NCBI GenBank assembly: GCA_013141505.1
Contig: JABFQX010000010.1
Location: 62,001 to 126,000 of the forward strand
Source: Methyloglobulus sp.
Lineage (GTDB): Bacteria; Pseudomonadota; Gammaproteobacteria; Methylococcales; Methylomonadaceae
Direction: 5' to 3'
DNA length: 64,000 bases
In this document: piece after piece, positions 54,528 to 64,000 of the stretch
Layout: the number at the start of each line of letters is the position of its first letter
Numbering within the stretch: position 1 is the stretch's first letter
Made by a program: the position numbers and the translations under genes
The notes under the pieces: model-generated
The model's input: only the letters and a program-made list of their open reading frames with translations
Told to the model about the DNA's origin: nothing
The model's database searches: none

Positions 54528-55451
54528 ATGAGAACAGTGTTTTACAGCCATCCGGATTTTCTGTTGCACGATACCGGTCAAGGACATCCTGAATGTGCGG
54601 ATCGACTAAGGGCTATCAACAATGCCCTTGCTCAGCCAACGTTTGCGAATTTAATCAGGCTGTCACCGCCAATGGGTACAGAGCAGCAAATCCGCCTAAT
54701 TCACCCGCCTGAACATATTCAACGCATTCACGATGCCTTGCCCACAGACGGTTTTCATTATCTCGATGCCGATACGGTATTGTCGCCTGGTTCCGAAAAA
54801 GCGGCTTACTTGGCAGTGGGTGCGGTGTGCGATGCAGTTGACCAGATCCTGACAGATAAGGCGGACAATGCTTTTTGCGCGGTACGCCCTCCTGGACATC
54901 ACGCCGAACCGAATCAAGCGATGGGCTTCTGCCTGTTTAATACTGTTGCCATTGCTGCTGAATATGCCCGACAACACCATCATTTAGAACACATAGCCAT
55001 TGTCGATTTTGATGTGCATCATGGCAATGGCACACAGGCGGCTTTTTACCATCAACCAAAAGTGCTTTACGCATCCAGCCACGAGATGCCGAACTACCCC
55101 GGCACGGGTGATCCATCAGAAACTGGCGTTGGTAATATCGTTAACGTAGCACTGACCGCGGGCGATACCGGCGTTGAATTCAGGGAAAAATACGAACGTG
55201 TTATCTTACCAGCATTGCATCGCTTCAATCCCGACTTGCTGCTGATTTCAGCCGGTTTTGATGCCCACAAAAACGATCCTTTAGCTTCGATCAAATTGGT
55301 GAAGGAAGATTATCGCTGGGTCACCCAAGCCTTAATGGATATTGCCGACCGTTATTGCAAAGGCCGGATTATTTCGGTTTTGGAAGGTGGCTATAAACTA
55401 AAGGCTCTCGCGGATAGCGTGGCTGTGCATGTCGAAACTTTGCTGCAATAG
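54528..55451 (+). CDS. Histone deacetylase/acetoin-utilization family amidohydrolase
   Basis: 307 aa. The zinc enzyme fold of the HDAC/AcuC/APAH superfamily is clear: HPECADRLRAI, RPPGHHAEPNQAMGFC with the catalytic His pair, DFDVHHGNGTQ with zinc ligands Asp and His, and GFDAHKNDPL with the second Asp. Bacterial members deacetylate small molecules, polyamines or proteins; substrate unknown. It stands alone, convergent with the L,D-transpeptidase gene. Confidence 0.92.
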   Translation: MRTVFYSHPDFLLHDTGQGHPECADRLRAINNALAQPTFANLIRLSPPMGTEQQIRLIHPPEHIQRIHDALPTDGFHYLDADTVLSPGSEKAAYLAVGAVCDAVDQILTDKADNAFCAVRPPGHHAEPNQAMGFCLFNTVAIAAEYARQHHHLEHIAIVDFDVHHGNGTQAAFYHQPKVLYASSHEMPNYPGTGDPSETGVGNIVNVALTAGDTGVEFREKYERVILPALHRFNPDLLLISAGFDAHKNDPLASIKLVKEDYRWVTQALMDIADRYCKGRIISVLEGGYKLKALADSVAVHVETLLQ

Positions 55452-55491
55452 GATTGGGATTGCCGCAGGTATACTTAATGAGACCCTGAAA

Positions 55492-56823
55492 TCAACTTCT
55501 GGTAAGGTTGAGTTTCGGTTTTAACAACTTGGTTTCAATCTCGAAGTCAAAACGGATACGCCCTGCTGCTTCGTTAGCCTGCTTCTTGTTTTTGAACGGC
55601 CCGGCTACAACTTGGTAAGTGTTGGCGTTTTGCACTTTCCGGGCAGGAATGGGCGGCCCTTGGTGGTTCAACATGGCTGCCAGTTTTTGGGCATCATTTT
55701 CATTGTTGAATGAAGCCACCAACATCGCCCAGTCGCTGTCGTTTAATGTTTCGACGACAGGTTGACCGTACAATCTGGTCGGATGCGCCAACTGCACCGC
55801 TTTACTGGAAAGTTCCGCTACGTCCGAACTGTTTGCCAAGATGGGTGTTGGAATGCCATCTGCACGGTCAATAACACGGTCAACCTTATTCCAATCTACG
55901 TCCGCATGGTGTTGTTTAGCCAATTTACCCAATTCTTTTATCACCTGCTTTTTAAGCTGGCGCTTAGACAATAACCATTTTTCCAAAGGTTCATTGGCTT
56001 CAAGATACAGCATATTGTTATGCCAGGCGGTTAGATAAGGGTCATGTACAACACGCACGGGTGTGCCTACGGATACCTTTTTGAATAAGACTTCGATATC
56101 TTCAGGATACATCTGGATACAGCCGTGGCTGATCTGCATACCGATACCAAAAGGTTTGTTGGTGCCATGGATCAAGTAACTGCCAATCGCCAGCCGCATC
56201 GCATAATAACCCAAGGGATTATCAGGCCCGGAACGCACGACACTAGGCAAATAATGGCCCTTTGCCGCGTGTTCACGATGGATGGATGGCGGCACATGCC
56301 AGTCTGGATTCGGGGTTTTGACCGCCACGCTGGTCATGCCGGTTGGCGTATTCCAGCCGTCACGACCGATACCAACCGGATAGGTGTAGACTTTATTGGG
56401 GTCTTTTTTCGGGTAGTAAAACATCCGCATATTGGCAACATTGAGGACAATGCCTTTATGGGGCGCATCCGGCAAAATAAATTGCAAAGGCAATAAAACG
56501 CGGCTATTCGCGGCGGGAGTCCAAGGCGAAACAGTCGTGTTTGCGGCAGTAATATCGTTATAACCCAAGCCAAAATGACGGGCAATGTCCGGTAGGGTGT
56601 CGCGTTCTTGGGTATCGACGGCAGCCAACTCGCCAATCAAGGCTTGATCACCTGACAGGTCAAACTCATGTTTGGTCACATCCGCTTGCAATGGCACTCT
56701 TAATCCGCCTGCGTCGGCGCGACCTCCAAAGTCAAAGTAGTTTGACATCGATTGGCAACCACTCAGCAATATAACCATTGCAAATAAGCTGATGAATGAA
56801 AATGTTTTTTTAACAATCAACAT
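55492..56823 (-). CDS. L,D-transpeptidase with LysM and SPOR domains
   Basis: 443 aa lipoprotein: signal peptide ending LLSGC, a LysM-like region (about 70-113, TLPDIARHFGLGYNDI), and a YkuD catalytic domain (about 125-260). The catalytic motif is SHGCIQMYPEDI with Cys235, and upstream His219 in SYLIHGTN. A SPOR domain (about 360-440) targets denuded glycan at the division site. Such enzymes attach lipoproteins to peptidoglycan or make 3-3 cross-links. The lipobox suggests outer-membrane location. Confidence 0.92.
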   Translation of the reverse strand: MLIVKKTFSFISLFAMVILLSGCQSMSNYFDFGGRADAGGLRVPLQADVTKHEFDLSGDQALIGELAAVDTQERDTLPDIARHFGLGYNDITAANTTVSPWTPAANSRVLLPLQFILPDAPHKGIVLNVANMRMFYYPKKDPNKVYTYPVGIGRDGWNTPTGMTSVAVKTPNPDWHVPPSIHREHAAKGHYLPSVVRSGPDNPLGYYAMRLAIGSYLIHGTNKPFGIGMQISHGCIQMYPEDIEVLFKKVSVGTPVRVVHDPYLTAWHNNMLYLEANEPLEKWLLSKRQLKKQVIKELGKLAKQHHADVDWNKVDRVIDRADGIPTPILANSSDVAELSSKAVQLAHPTRLYGQPVVETLNDSDWAMLVASFNNENDAQKLAAMLNHQGPPIPARKVQNANTYQVVAGPFKNKKQANEAAGRIRFDFEIETKLLKPKLNLTRS

Positions 56824-56994
56824 GAGGTATTTATATGCCTAAATAAGAGTTTTTACCTGAACAACCACTGCAATTTTTACAACTTAAAGATTGGGCTACC
56901 AACTTTGCAAGTGTAGTATATTTGCGATTAAGAAAACATTAAACCTTGTTTTTCAATTTCAAATCTATCGCTATCAACAATAGGAAACTATTTT

Positions 56995-57570
56995 ATGGGC
57001 AAATGTCTGTGGGCGCTTAATAGCCCTAAAGAGGAACATTACCACGATCATGAATGGGGCGTTCCTGTGCATGACGACCAGCTGCTATTTGAATTTCTGG
57101 TGCTGGAAGGCGCACAGGCTGGGCTTAGTTGGTCGACCATCCTGAACAAACGCGAAGGCTACCGCAAAGCCTTCGACAATTTTGCCGTGGAAAAAGTCGC
57201 GCGTTATAACGAAAGTAAAGTGAACGAATTACTGGCGAACCCCGACATTATCCGCAACAAACTGAAAGTTAATTCCGCCATTTCCAACGCCCAAGCCTTT
57301 ATTAAAGTACAAGATGAATTCGGCAGTTTTGATGAGTACATTTGGCGCTTTGTGGATGGCAAACCCATCCAGAATAGCTGGCAACATCATCATGAACTGC
57401 CCGCGTCTACCCGCCTGTCTGAACTGGTAAGCCGCGATTTAAAAAAGCGTGGTTTCAAATTTGTCGGCAGCGTTATCTGCTATGCCCACATGCAAGCGAC
57501 GGGCATGGTCAATGACCATACTGTCGATTGTTTTCGTTATCCGCAAATAATGGCGTTGATTGAAACTTAA
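56995..57570 (+). CDS. tag: DNA-3-methyladenine glycosylase I (Tag)
   Basis: Base-excision repair enzyme removing 3-methyladenine. The 191 aa begin with CLWALNSP; zinc-snap residues are Cys4, His17 in HYHDHEWG, and the pair in NDHTVDC near the C-terminus. FEFLVLEGAQAGLSW is the family helix-hairpin-helix start. Length matches E. coli Tag (187). Confidence 0.95.
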   Translation: MGKCLWALNSPKEEHYHDHEWGVPVHDDQLLFEFLVLEGAQAGLSWSTILNKREGYRKAFDNFAVEKVARYNESKVNELLANPDIIRNKLKVNSAISNAQAFIKVQDEFGSFDEYIWRFVDGKPIQNSWQHHHELPASTRLSELVSRDLKKRGFKFVGSVICYAHMQATGMVNDHTVDCFRYPQIMALIET

Positions 57571-57640
57571 CGGTATTGAACAATGGCACTAACAGAGGTA
57601 TTTAAAATACTCAACTACATATTACTTACTTTACATATGA

Positions 57641-58063
57641 TCAAAATTTTCCCGTCACCCGGTCAAAATCGCCCAGCCCTGAATAACCATGGGTCGAATT
57701 GTTGAACACAACTTTACCATGGTGCGCCACGTTCACCGCCGGCACAGTGTCTAGTTTGTCCAGGTAAATCCATATCTGCGTGCCAACGCTCAGATTAACT
57801 GTGACCACACAGGTTGAAGATACCGCATAAGTGCCGGAACCTGATGCCGCTTGAGAAACTCCGTCCGTAACGGCAATCCCCGCTAAAGTCGCCTTCCCGG
57901 CACCGTCAAAACCAAGCCTTCCAGCGCCGTAAACGGCGGAACCGCTAACAATCGAAGCCGCTTCGTAGGCATAAGCCCCCGTTACCGTCTTGGCGTTGCA
58001 TACCCCAGCATGGGTGTTAATAGCTGGCAACAAGGCAATGGCAGCAATCATAAGTCTTTTCAT
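57641..58063 (-). CDS. Small secreted protein, unknown function
   Basis: 140 aa with a signal peptide (cleavage after THA, residue 19). The mature part is beta-rich and Gly/Ala/Val-heavy, with two cysteines (GVCNAK and SSTCVV) that could form a disulfide. No family recognised; it has the same general style as the secreted protein at 9757 but no detectable sequence similarity. Convergent with tag. Confidence 0.7.
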   Translation of the reverse strand: MKRLMIAAIALLPAINTHAGVCNAKTVTGAYAYEAASIVSGSAVYGAGRLGFDGAGKATLAGIAVTDGVSQAASGSGTYAVSSTCVVTVNLSVGTQIWIYLDKLDTVPAVNVAHHGKVVFNNSTHGYSGLGDFDRVTGKF

Positions 58064-58262
58064 TCAAATCTATCCATGTTGGGTTAATGTCGCGGCAAAG
58101 TATGGCAGGATATGCACCTTAGTAAATACGTAGGTTCAGATATTGCTGGGAAGTTCACAAAATTATTTTTATCTTTGCTGACATTGACCTCAGTAGACCA
58201 GAAACCAGAACAGCGTCCCCTATCTCTACTTTCTGCGCCCCCTACCTGTATGTGTACCTAGA

Positions 58263-58463
58263 TTAACAACACCGCTTAACACCATCCCACAAACCATCCT
58301 GCCAACGCTTGAAAAACTCGGCTTTCGTCAATGGCGGTTCCTTGTTGCCTTGATGATGGTTCGCATAATGCCGCAAATAACGCTCGTAAGCATCATCGCC
58401 CGATAATTGCCGGACCGCCCGCCAAACACGCTTTAATCGTAGCACCATCAATCCTGTAACCAA
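58263..58463 (-). CDS. YbdD/YjiX family small protein
   Basis: 66 aa. The conserved core is SGDDAYERYLRHYANHH, followed by PLTKAEFFKRWQ, the signature of the YbdD/YjiX family that is nearly always encoded after cstA. Its start lies inside the last codons of cstA (16-bp overlap), so translation is coupled. Confidence 0.93.
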   Translation of the reverse strand: MVTGLMVLRLKRVWRAVRQLSGDDAYERYLRHYANHHQGNKEPPLTKAEFFKRWQDGLWDGVKRCC

Positions 58464-60517
58464 TCTTCCACCAATCGGCTAGGACTATGCGCGGTTTCGG
58501 TAGTGGGCAAGACGGGTTTGCCGATCAGATAACGAACCACAACCCGCACCATATCTAATACAATCAACCATAATAAAGCGATAAAAAAAATGGTGATAAC
58601 GCCATCCAGATGGAAGTTAAAAATTAATTGCGGGGCAACCAAGGCTTTTTCTGGCGGCAATAGGTTTGCCGCCAATTTATCGGACAAATCATTGGCGGCG
58701 GCAAAAAAGCCGATACGAATGTCGTCACTGGTTATTTTCTGCCATGCCGCCGTACTGGTGATGGTAATCAGCCAAAGCAAGGGTAATGCCGTCACCCAGG
58801 CATAACGCAGTTTACCGGATTTAACCAAAATTCCTGTTGCGACAGATAAGGCAATGGCGGCGAGCATTTGATTGGCAATGCCAAACAACGGCCACAGTAT
58901 ATTTACGCCGCCATTGGGATCTATGACACCGATATACAAAAAGTACCCCCACGCCGCCACGACCAACGCACTGCTAGAAACAACCGAAGGTGTCCATGAC
59001 GTTTCGCCCATTTTCGGCCAGATATTGCCCAGCATATCTTGCAACATAAAGCGCCCAACCCGGGTTCCGGCATCGAGCGTGGTCAAAATAAAAATAGCTT
59101 CGAACATGATCGCGAAGTGATACCACATCGCCAACAAACTATCCCCGAAGGCGCTGCCAAAAATGCTCGCCATACCCACCGCCAAGGACGGTGCGCCACC
59201 CGTGCGGGCAAATAAGGTGACCTCCCCCATTTGCTGCGCTAATGTTTGCATTTGCTCGACCGTCACCGGAAAACCCCATGCGGTTATGGTCTGCACCGCT
59301 TTTGCGGCATCAGTACCCACGATACCAGCAGAACTGTTGATGGCAAAAAACACACCTGGATCAAGTACGGTTGCCGCTATCATCGCCATGACCGCCACGA
59401 ACGATTCCAACAACATGCCGCCATAGCCGATCATGCGAATATCACCTTCGTTTGCCAATAATTTAGGTGTCGTACCCGATGAAATCAGCGCATGAAAACC
59501 GGAAATAGCGCCGCAAGCAATGGTGATAAATACAAACGGGAATAATTTGCCGCCGAAAATAGGCCCAGTACCATCGATAAATTGAGTGATTGCGGGCATT
59601 TTTACATCAGGACGCAAAAAAATTATCGCGACCGCCAATAAGGTAATCGTGCCTAGCTTCATGTACGTAGACAAGTAATCACGCGGTGCCAGCAGCAACC
59701 AAACCGGCAAAATGGCTGCGGCGAAACCGTAGACCATTATGCACCAGGCCAACGTCAAGCCTTCATGGTCAAACCAAACTCTCAGTGATTCCTGATGATC
59801 CACCCAGCCACCTAAAGCAACTGACGACAATAACAAAAATACGCCCAATACCGTGGCTTCCAGCACCTGCCCGGGGCGTAAATGGCGCATATACACGCCG
59901 ACAATAATCGCAATGGGGATGGTTGCGGACACCGTAAATGTCGCCCAGGGGCTGTGCTTCATGGCATTTACCACAACCAAACCCAGCACGGCAATCAAGA
60001 TAATCATGATGGCGAAGGTGGCAATCAACGCCGCTGTGCCGCCCAACACACCCAGCTCGTCACGCGCCATTTGCCCCAGACTTTTCGCATCACGTCGGGT
60101 CGATAAAAACAAGATCGTCATATCCTGTACACAACCACCCAACACTGCACCAAACAATATCCAGAGCGTACCCGGCAAATAACCAAACTGAGCCGCCAAA
60201 GTAGGCCCAACTAACGGCCCAGGGCCGGCGATTGCAGCAAAATGGTGACCAAACACAATCCACTTATTGGTTGGCACAAAATCATGGCCGTTATCCAAAC
60301 GCTCTGCGGGCGTGGCACGGGTGTCGTCAACCGCCAACACTGTCAAGGCAATCCATTTTGCATAAAAGCGATAGGCAATCGCGTACACACACAAGGCCGC
60401 CGCAATAAACCACAAGGCATTGATGTTTTCTCCGCGATTCAGCGCAATACCGCCAACGGCAGATGCACCCAGTAAGGCAATCAACATCCAGATCAATTTT
60501 TCAGCTATTTTGTTCAT
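58448..60517 (-). CDS. cstA: Carbon starvation protein CstA (pyruvate/peptide transporter)
   Basis: 689-aa polytopic inner-membrane transporter of the CstA/BtsT family, which imports pyruvate and peptides. Family blocks are HFAAIAGPGPLVGP, LGGCVQDM, FHALISSGTTPK and TTLDAGTRVGRFML. At least 15 hydrophobic helices. It forms the usual cstA-ybdD pair. CstA relatives can be controlled by LytS/LytTR-type systems (BtsS/BtsR), and such a system lies about 8 kb away; a link is speculative. Confidence 0.95.
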   Translation of the reverse strand: MNKIAEKLIWMLIALLGASAVGGIALNRGENINALWFIAAALCVYAIAYRFYAKWIALTVLAVDDTRATPAERLDNGHDFVPTNKWIVFGHHFAAIAGPGPLVGPTLAAQFGYLPGTLWILFGAVLGGCVQDMTILFLSTRRDAKSLGQMARDELGVLGGTAALIATFAIMIILIAVLGLVVVNAMKHSPWATFTVSATIPIAIIVGVYMRHLRPGQVLEATVLGVFLLLSSVALGGWVDHQESLRVWFDHEGLTLAWCIMVYGFAAAILPVWLLLAPRDYLSTYMKLGTITLLAVAIIFLRPDVKMPAITQFIDGTGPIFGGKLFPFVFITIACGAISGFHALISSGTTPKLLANEGDIRMIGYGGMLLESFVAVMAMIAATVLDPGVFFAINSSAGIVGTDAAKAVQTITAWGFPVTVEQMQTLAQQMGEVTLFARTGGAPSLAVGMASIFGSAFGDSLLAMWYHFAIMFEAIFILTTLDAGTRVGRFMLQDMLGNIWPKMGETSWTPSVVSSSALVVAAWGYFLYIGVIDPNGGVNILWPLFGIANQMLAAIALSVATGILVKSGKLRYAWVTALPLLWLITITSTAAWQKITSDDIRIGFFAAANDLSDKLAANLLPPEKALVAPQLIFNFHLDGVITIFFIALLWLIVLDMVRVVVRYLIGKPVLPTTETAHSPSRLVEDWLQD

Positions 60518-60787
60518 GTCTTTTAATATTGCAAATTTAGGAATTTCCAGTGCTGTTTACAATTCATCCCCTGACCTTGTTGCCCCTGCTTAAACATATC
60601 AGTTAGATAATTGAGTTTTAATCAAACCGTTGCCGTTAATGTCAACCATACCGTTTTTGCATCGACAATATGATAGCCCAATGGTCAACAACCAGATTTT
60701 TACCGTGAATCCTGGGTTTTCGCCCTTAAAAGACGGATTGCCCAATCAGATGGTAATATGGAAAAGAGCATACTACATAACGAAGAC

Positions 60788-61519
60788 ATGAGAAAAAATA
60801 TCCTAATCACCGGCGCAGCCAAACGCATAGGCGCGACCTGTGCACGACTGTTGCATGAGCAAGGTTGTAACATACTGGTGCATTTTAATACCTCGCGTGT
60901 CGAAGCGGAGTCGCTTTGTGCTGAACTCAACCAAAAACGCCCCGATTCCGCAGCGCTATTTCAGTGTGACCTGCTAAATATGCAAGCCCTAGAAACACTT
61001 GCCGAAACCGCCGCCGAGCACTGGGGCGGGGTTGATACGCTTATAAATAATGCCTCGGCATTTTATCCAACGCCCTTTGCCGACGTGACCGAACAACACT
61101 GGGAAGACTTATTGGGCAGCAACCTGAAAACACCTTTTTTTCTATCTAAGGCATTGGCAGATAAGCTGAAGTTACGCCAAGGTTGCATCATCAATATCGT
61201 TGACATCCACGCCGAACGCGGCTTGCCCGGTCACTCTGTGTATAGCATTGCCAAAGCCGGATTGGTCGCGATGACTAAAATTTTGGCAAAAGAATTAGGC
61301 CCAGAAATCCGCGTCAATGCCGTTGCGCCAGGCGCTATGCTATGGCCTGAAAAAGGCTTATCAGATCATGAAAAAACTGAAATCCTGCAACGCGTGCCGC
61401 TGGGTCGGTGTGGCTCTCCTGATGATATTGCCAAAGCCGTTCTGTATCTGATTAAGGATGCGGATTATGTGACCGGACAAGTCATCACGGTAGATGGTGG
61501 TCGTACTTTGTTTTATTGA
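60788..61519 (+). CDS. Pteridine reductase-like short-chain dehydrogenase
   Basis: 243 aa from ATG 60788, which gives the usual start immediately before the first strand and has GAAG upstream; ATG 60758 is in frame. The cofactor loop TGAAKRIGA, with Arg after the Lys, is typical of pteridine reductases (FolM-like). NNASAFYP, the catalytic YSIAKAG and DGGRTLFY end the SDR. Probably reduces dihydrobiopterin or dihydrofolate. NADPH preference is suggested by the Arg/Ser pair in FNTSRVEAE. Confidence 0.85.
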   Translation: MRKNILITGAAKRIGATCARLLHEQGCNILVHFNTSRVEAESLCAELNQKRPDSAALFQCDLLNMQALETLAETAAEHWGGVDTLINNASAFYPTPFADVTEQHWEDLLGSNLKTPFFLSKALADKLKLRQGCIINIVDIHAERGLPGHSVYSIAKAGLVAMTKILAKELGPEIRVNAVAPGAMLWPEKGLSDHEKTEILQRVPLGRCGSPDDIAKAVLYLIKDADYVTGQVITVDGGRTLFY

Positions 61520-61841
61520 AACGGCGTTTTACCTGAAATATCATAGCTACGATAAGTTTTTTCCGCTCTGGGCGTTAGGTCGCTACCGTAATGAGCAGCT
61601 TGCTGCATTATGAAAAACTTATAGATCGTACGTTTCCGGTATTATCGGCATTGAGTTAAGCCGTTCATGGTTAGTCATTTGGCTGCGTTGAAACAAACAT
61701 GTCAGGTATGCCAAATAGATCACAGCTTTTTAGGTAAAACTTTCCTAAAGTGCCAAACCGTTCACAACATTTTTGCTCACCACCAAATAAAATATCAGTG
61801 AATTAAAAAACACTCTATTTTATTTCTTGGGAACTTTGTCG
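61520..61841. other. Intergenic region with a short inverted repeat
   Basis: 322-bp gap before the glycosidase gene. ATAAGTTTTTT (61552-61562) is complementary to AAAAACTTAT (61613-61622), making a hairpin around a 50-nt loop. It could be a small repeat element or a terminator for the upstream gene. No coding frame recognised. Confidence 0.4.
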
Positions 61842-62168
61842 ATGAACGCAATTAAGGGAGCTACCTTTGGCCGTAAGTTATTGTCAAAGATTGCTTTAAC
61901 TGTCCTGTTAAGCCTTTTTGGAATAGCCGTTTTCGCCGCTCAAAATATACCTCCTAAAATAAGTGGCATCCCTGTTAAAAGCATCAATGTCGGCAAGGCT
62001 TACCGATTTGTTCCTGTAGCTAGTGACCCAAATAAAGATAAGTTAACATTCACAATTGCAAACAAACCTACATGGGCTAGTTTTAATATAACAACTGGCG
62101 CTTTGACGGGCATACCTACGGCAGCAAAAGTGGGTATTACCAAAGCAATAACGATTATTGCGTCCTAG
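61842..62168 (+). CDS. N-terminal part of a secreted glycosidase (frameshifted)
   Basis: About 108 aa from ATG 61842 (TTG 61827 is in frame). A signal peptide (LSKIALTVLLSLFGIAVFA, cleavage before AQN) is followed by the first He_PIG cadherin-like repeat (KPTWASFNITTGALTGIP). The frame stops at TAG 62166-62168. The second repeat continues in the +2-shifted frame, where the sequence stays open to the window end. Comparison with the parallel position of the next repeat indicates a net gain of two bases (or loss of one) near 62150-62165. Confidence 0.8.
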   Translation: MNAIKGATFGRKLLSKIALTVLLSLFGIAVFAAQNIPPKISGIPVKSINVGKAYRFVPVASDPNKDKLTFTIANKPTWASFNITTGALTGIPTAAKVGITKAITIIAS

Positions 62169-64000
62169 ACAGCAAAGGCGGCATTGCCCGCCTCGCCGCA
62201 TTCAACCTGACCGTCATACAACCAAACCGTATTCCGGTAATAAACGGTACACCATTAACCACAATCAATGTCGGAAAGGCATACAATTTTACCCCTGCTG
62301 CGAGTGATTTAGATAAAAATCCCTTAACATTTAGTATTTCCAATAAACCTGCCTGGGCTAGTTTTAATATCAAAACTGGCGCACTGACGGGAACACCGAC
62401 AACAGCGAATGTCGGCATCACCAAAGCTATCGGCATCAGTGTCAGCGATGGCAAGGGCGGCATTGCCCGTCTTGCGGCATTCAACCTGACCGTCACGCAA
62501 CCTAACCGTGCACCGGTGATTAGCGGCATACCAACACCCAATGTCTCAACCGGTGTAGGCTACAGCTTTACGCCAACTGCCAGCGATGCGGACAATGACA
62601 CCCTAACCTACAGCATCACCAATAAGCCTGTATGGGCGACTTTCAATAGCGCAACCGGAGAGCTGAGCGGTACGCCCAGTTTGGCGAATATCGGCAAGAC
62701 AAAAGCCATCAACGTCAGCGTTTCTGATGGCAAGTCAGCCCTAGTAAGTTTGCCAACTTTTGACCTGACGGTTGCAATAGATCCGCTGACTTATCAAGCA
62801 GGCCTAGGGGTCGGTATTGATGTCGATTGGGCAAATACCAACCCAGGCATTAATGCCTACAAGACCGACATGGTAAGAGCATTTGTTGCTCGCGGCATTA
62901 AGCACGTCCGTATTCGCGTTCAATTTGATCTTACTCAGCCAGCATCGCCACAATCAACAATTACTCTGTTGCAACACCTTGATAAGGTTGTTCAGGACTG
63001 CTTGGATAACGGTCTTGTCCCAGTTATTGCCTACTATGCCACTGTAATTAAGCAATGTCCTGTGGAGGGTACGAATTGTACTCAAGCTCAAGCTGATGAA
63101 AACCGGACAGCGCTTATCAGTTGGTGGCGGACGGTAGCTGAGCATTTTAAAGATTTTTCCCCCAAACTCAGCTTTAACTTAATCGTTGAGACTACCGATG
63201 CGCTTGGCAAACTGCCCGATGTATTAAACAGTCTTTACGCGGAAGTAATCCCTGTCATCCGAGCAACCAACCCAACTCGACTCATAATGGCAGCGCCCAT
63301 TAAAATCTCTGACCCAGTTGAATTGCCCCAATTACAACTACCACCCAATGACCCTTACCTGATGGCGGAATGGCATTTTTATGCTGCCGGCCCTCAAAAA
63401 GACAATGTCCGCAAGCAGTGGACAATTGGCAGCACAGACGAACAAAAATTAATTACTGATGCCATAACAGCGGCCAAGTCCTGGCAAACTAATCATATCC
63501 CGACTTGGGTTGGCGCCTGGATGGCCAATAATTTCAATGATCTATTCAATAACTCTGGCGGGGATTATAGTGTTCCTGAACAGGCTATTTTTGCCAGTTT
63601 CATGTCTTATCAACTGGAAAAAGCAGGCATCCCTTTCGCAGTAAACTCGGACACCAAGTTTTATGATCGGGACAAGCTGGAATGGATAAAAGCACAAGAG
63701 CCGGTACTCGATGAAATTTTGCGGAAAAAATCTTTTGTGCCAAATACCCCGCCGGTAATCGCTGGAGTGCCTGCTACCTTAGCCGAGGTTGGCAAGCCTT
63801 ACCTCTTTAAGCCAACAGTAAGTGATACCGAAGACAGCATTTTCCTGTTTGCGGTACTTAATAAGCCAACATGGATGGTCTTCAATGCTGCCACAGGGGA
63901 ATTAAGTGGAACGCCGACGGCGAACGATATTCTTATTGTTAATAATGTGCAGATTATTGTCAGTGACCGCAAAGACGGTATCAGTGCCTTACCGGCATTC
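62168..64000 (+). CDS. GH5-like secreted glycosidase with He_PIG repeats (runs off the window)
   Basis: This frame has no stop from 62168 to 64000, giving about 611 residues; it lacks its own start and is joined to the upstream piece by a frameshift. In order: the rest of repeat 1, He_PIG repeats 2 and 3 (to about 62775), a TIM-barrel-like catalytic domain (about 62790-63720) and a fourth repeat (63745 on). The catalytic part has VDWANTNPG, HVRIRVQFD, LIVETTDALG, AEWHFYAAGP and IPTWVGAWM, resembling a GH5-type domain. The classic NEP and GE motifs are not obvious, so activity is uncertain. The Ig-like repeats probably bind carbohydrate or extend the enzyme. Confidence 0.75.

Noticed and set aside
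1-64000. tRNA or rRNA genes
   Set aside because: I looked through the longer gaps for cloverleaf-like segments and found none; a dedicated tRNA scan would be needed to exclude one.

Overview
The window looks like chromosome from a gammaproteobacterium of moderate G+C. A methanotroph of the order Methylococcales is my best guess, but this rests on gene content and overall protein style, not on a diagnostic gene: no methane monooxygenase or methanol dehydrogenase is present. Most of the window is ordinary housekeeping DNA, broken by a metal-acquisition cluster and an accessory stretch.

Layout. 1-6.5 kb: a truncated type IV pilus gene pilM (minus strand) diverges from the PBP1A gene mrcA, which is followed by a four-gene MCE lipid transporter (STAS-permease, ATPase, MCE protein, auxiliary lipoprotein). 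6.6-9.6 kb: trkA-trkH potassium uptake. 9.7-14.6 kb: a secreted orphan, a PerM-like permease, ubiG-yciK-sufT, an imperfect inverted-repeat element and a small secreted helical protein. 14.8-22.0 kb: a cluster that appears devoted to a transition metal, probably copper. It contains a HupE/UreJ membrane domain fused to a TonB-dependent receptor, a TlpA-like thioredoxin, a Cys-rich Asp-box propeller lipoprotein, CopC, a membrane-anchored lipoprotein and a second HupE/UreJ-type protein. 22.3-34.7 kb: an acyltransferase, a nucleoside-phosphorylase-like protein, a YidB/LysM protein, purEK, a PIN toxin-antitoxin pair between palindromic repeats, a PP-loop thiolase with a TusA-like partner, argJ, a YgjP peptidase, radA, yheT and yaiI. 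34.7-35.3 kb: an internally deleted IS5-type element with perfect ends.

35.5-39.3 kb: a cNMP-sensing diguanylate cyclase, an SRPBCC protein, ssb and dacB. 39.4-43.6 kb: a five-gene minus-strand operon around TelA with a metallophosphatase and two membrane proteins. 43.7-54.5 kb is the accessory zone: a secreted subtilase, a relic of a LytS-like kinase gene, a TPR protein, a probable attC (integron recombination) site, an orphan gene, a secreted protein with a clan-CD-like His/Cys pair, an intact LytS-like kinase with two paralogous receivers (one carrying a LytTR-like output domain), and three lipoproteins, the last of which has lost its start codon and is frameshifted. 54.5-61.5 kb: a histone-deacetylase-family hydrolase, an L,D-transpeptidase, tag, a secreted orphan, cstA-ybdD and a pteridine-reductase-like SDR. 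61.8-64.0 kb: a secreted GH5-like glycosidase with He_PIG repeats, interrupted by one frameshift and running off the window.

The most promising material for something undescribed is the HupE-TonB receptor fusion and its cluster. After that come the TelA/phosphatase operon and the accessory zone with its attC site, kinase relic and duplicated receivers. No tRNA, rRNA or CRISPR array was seen.
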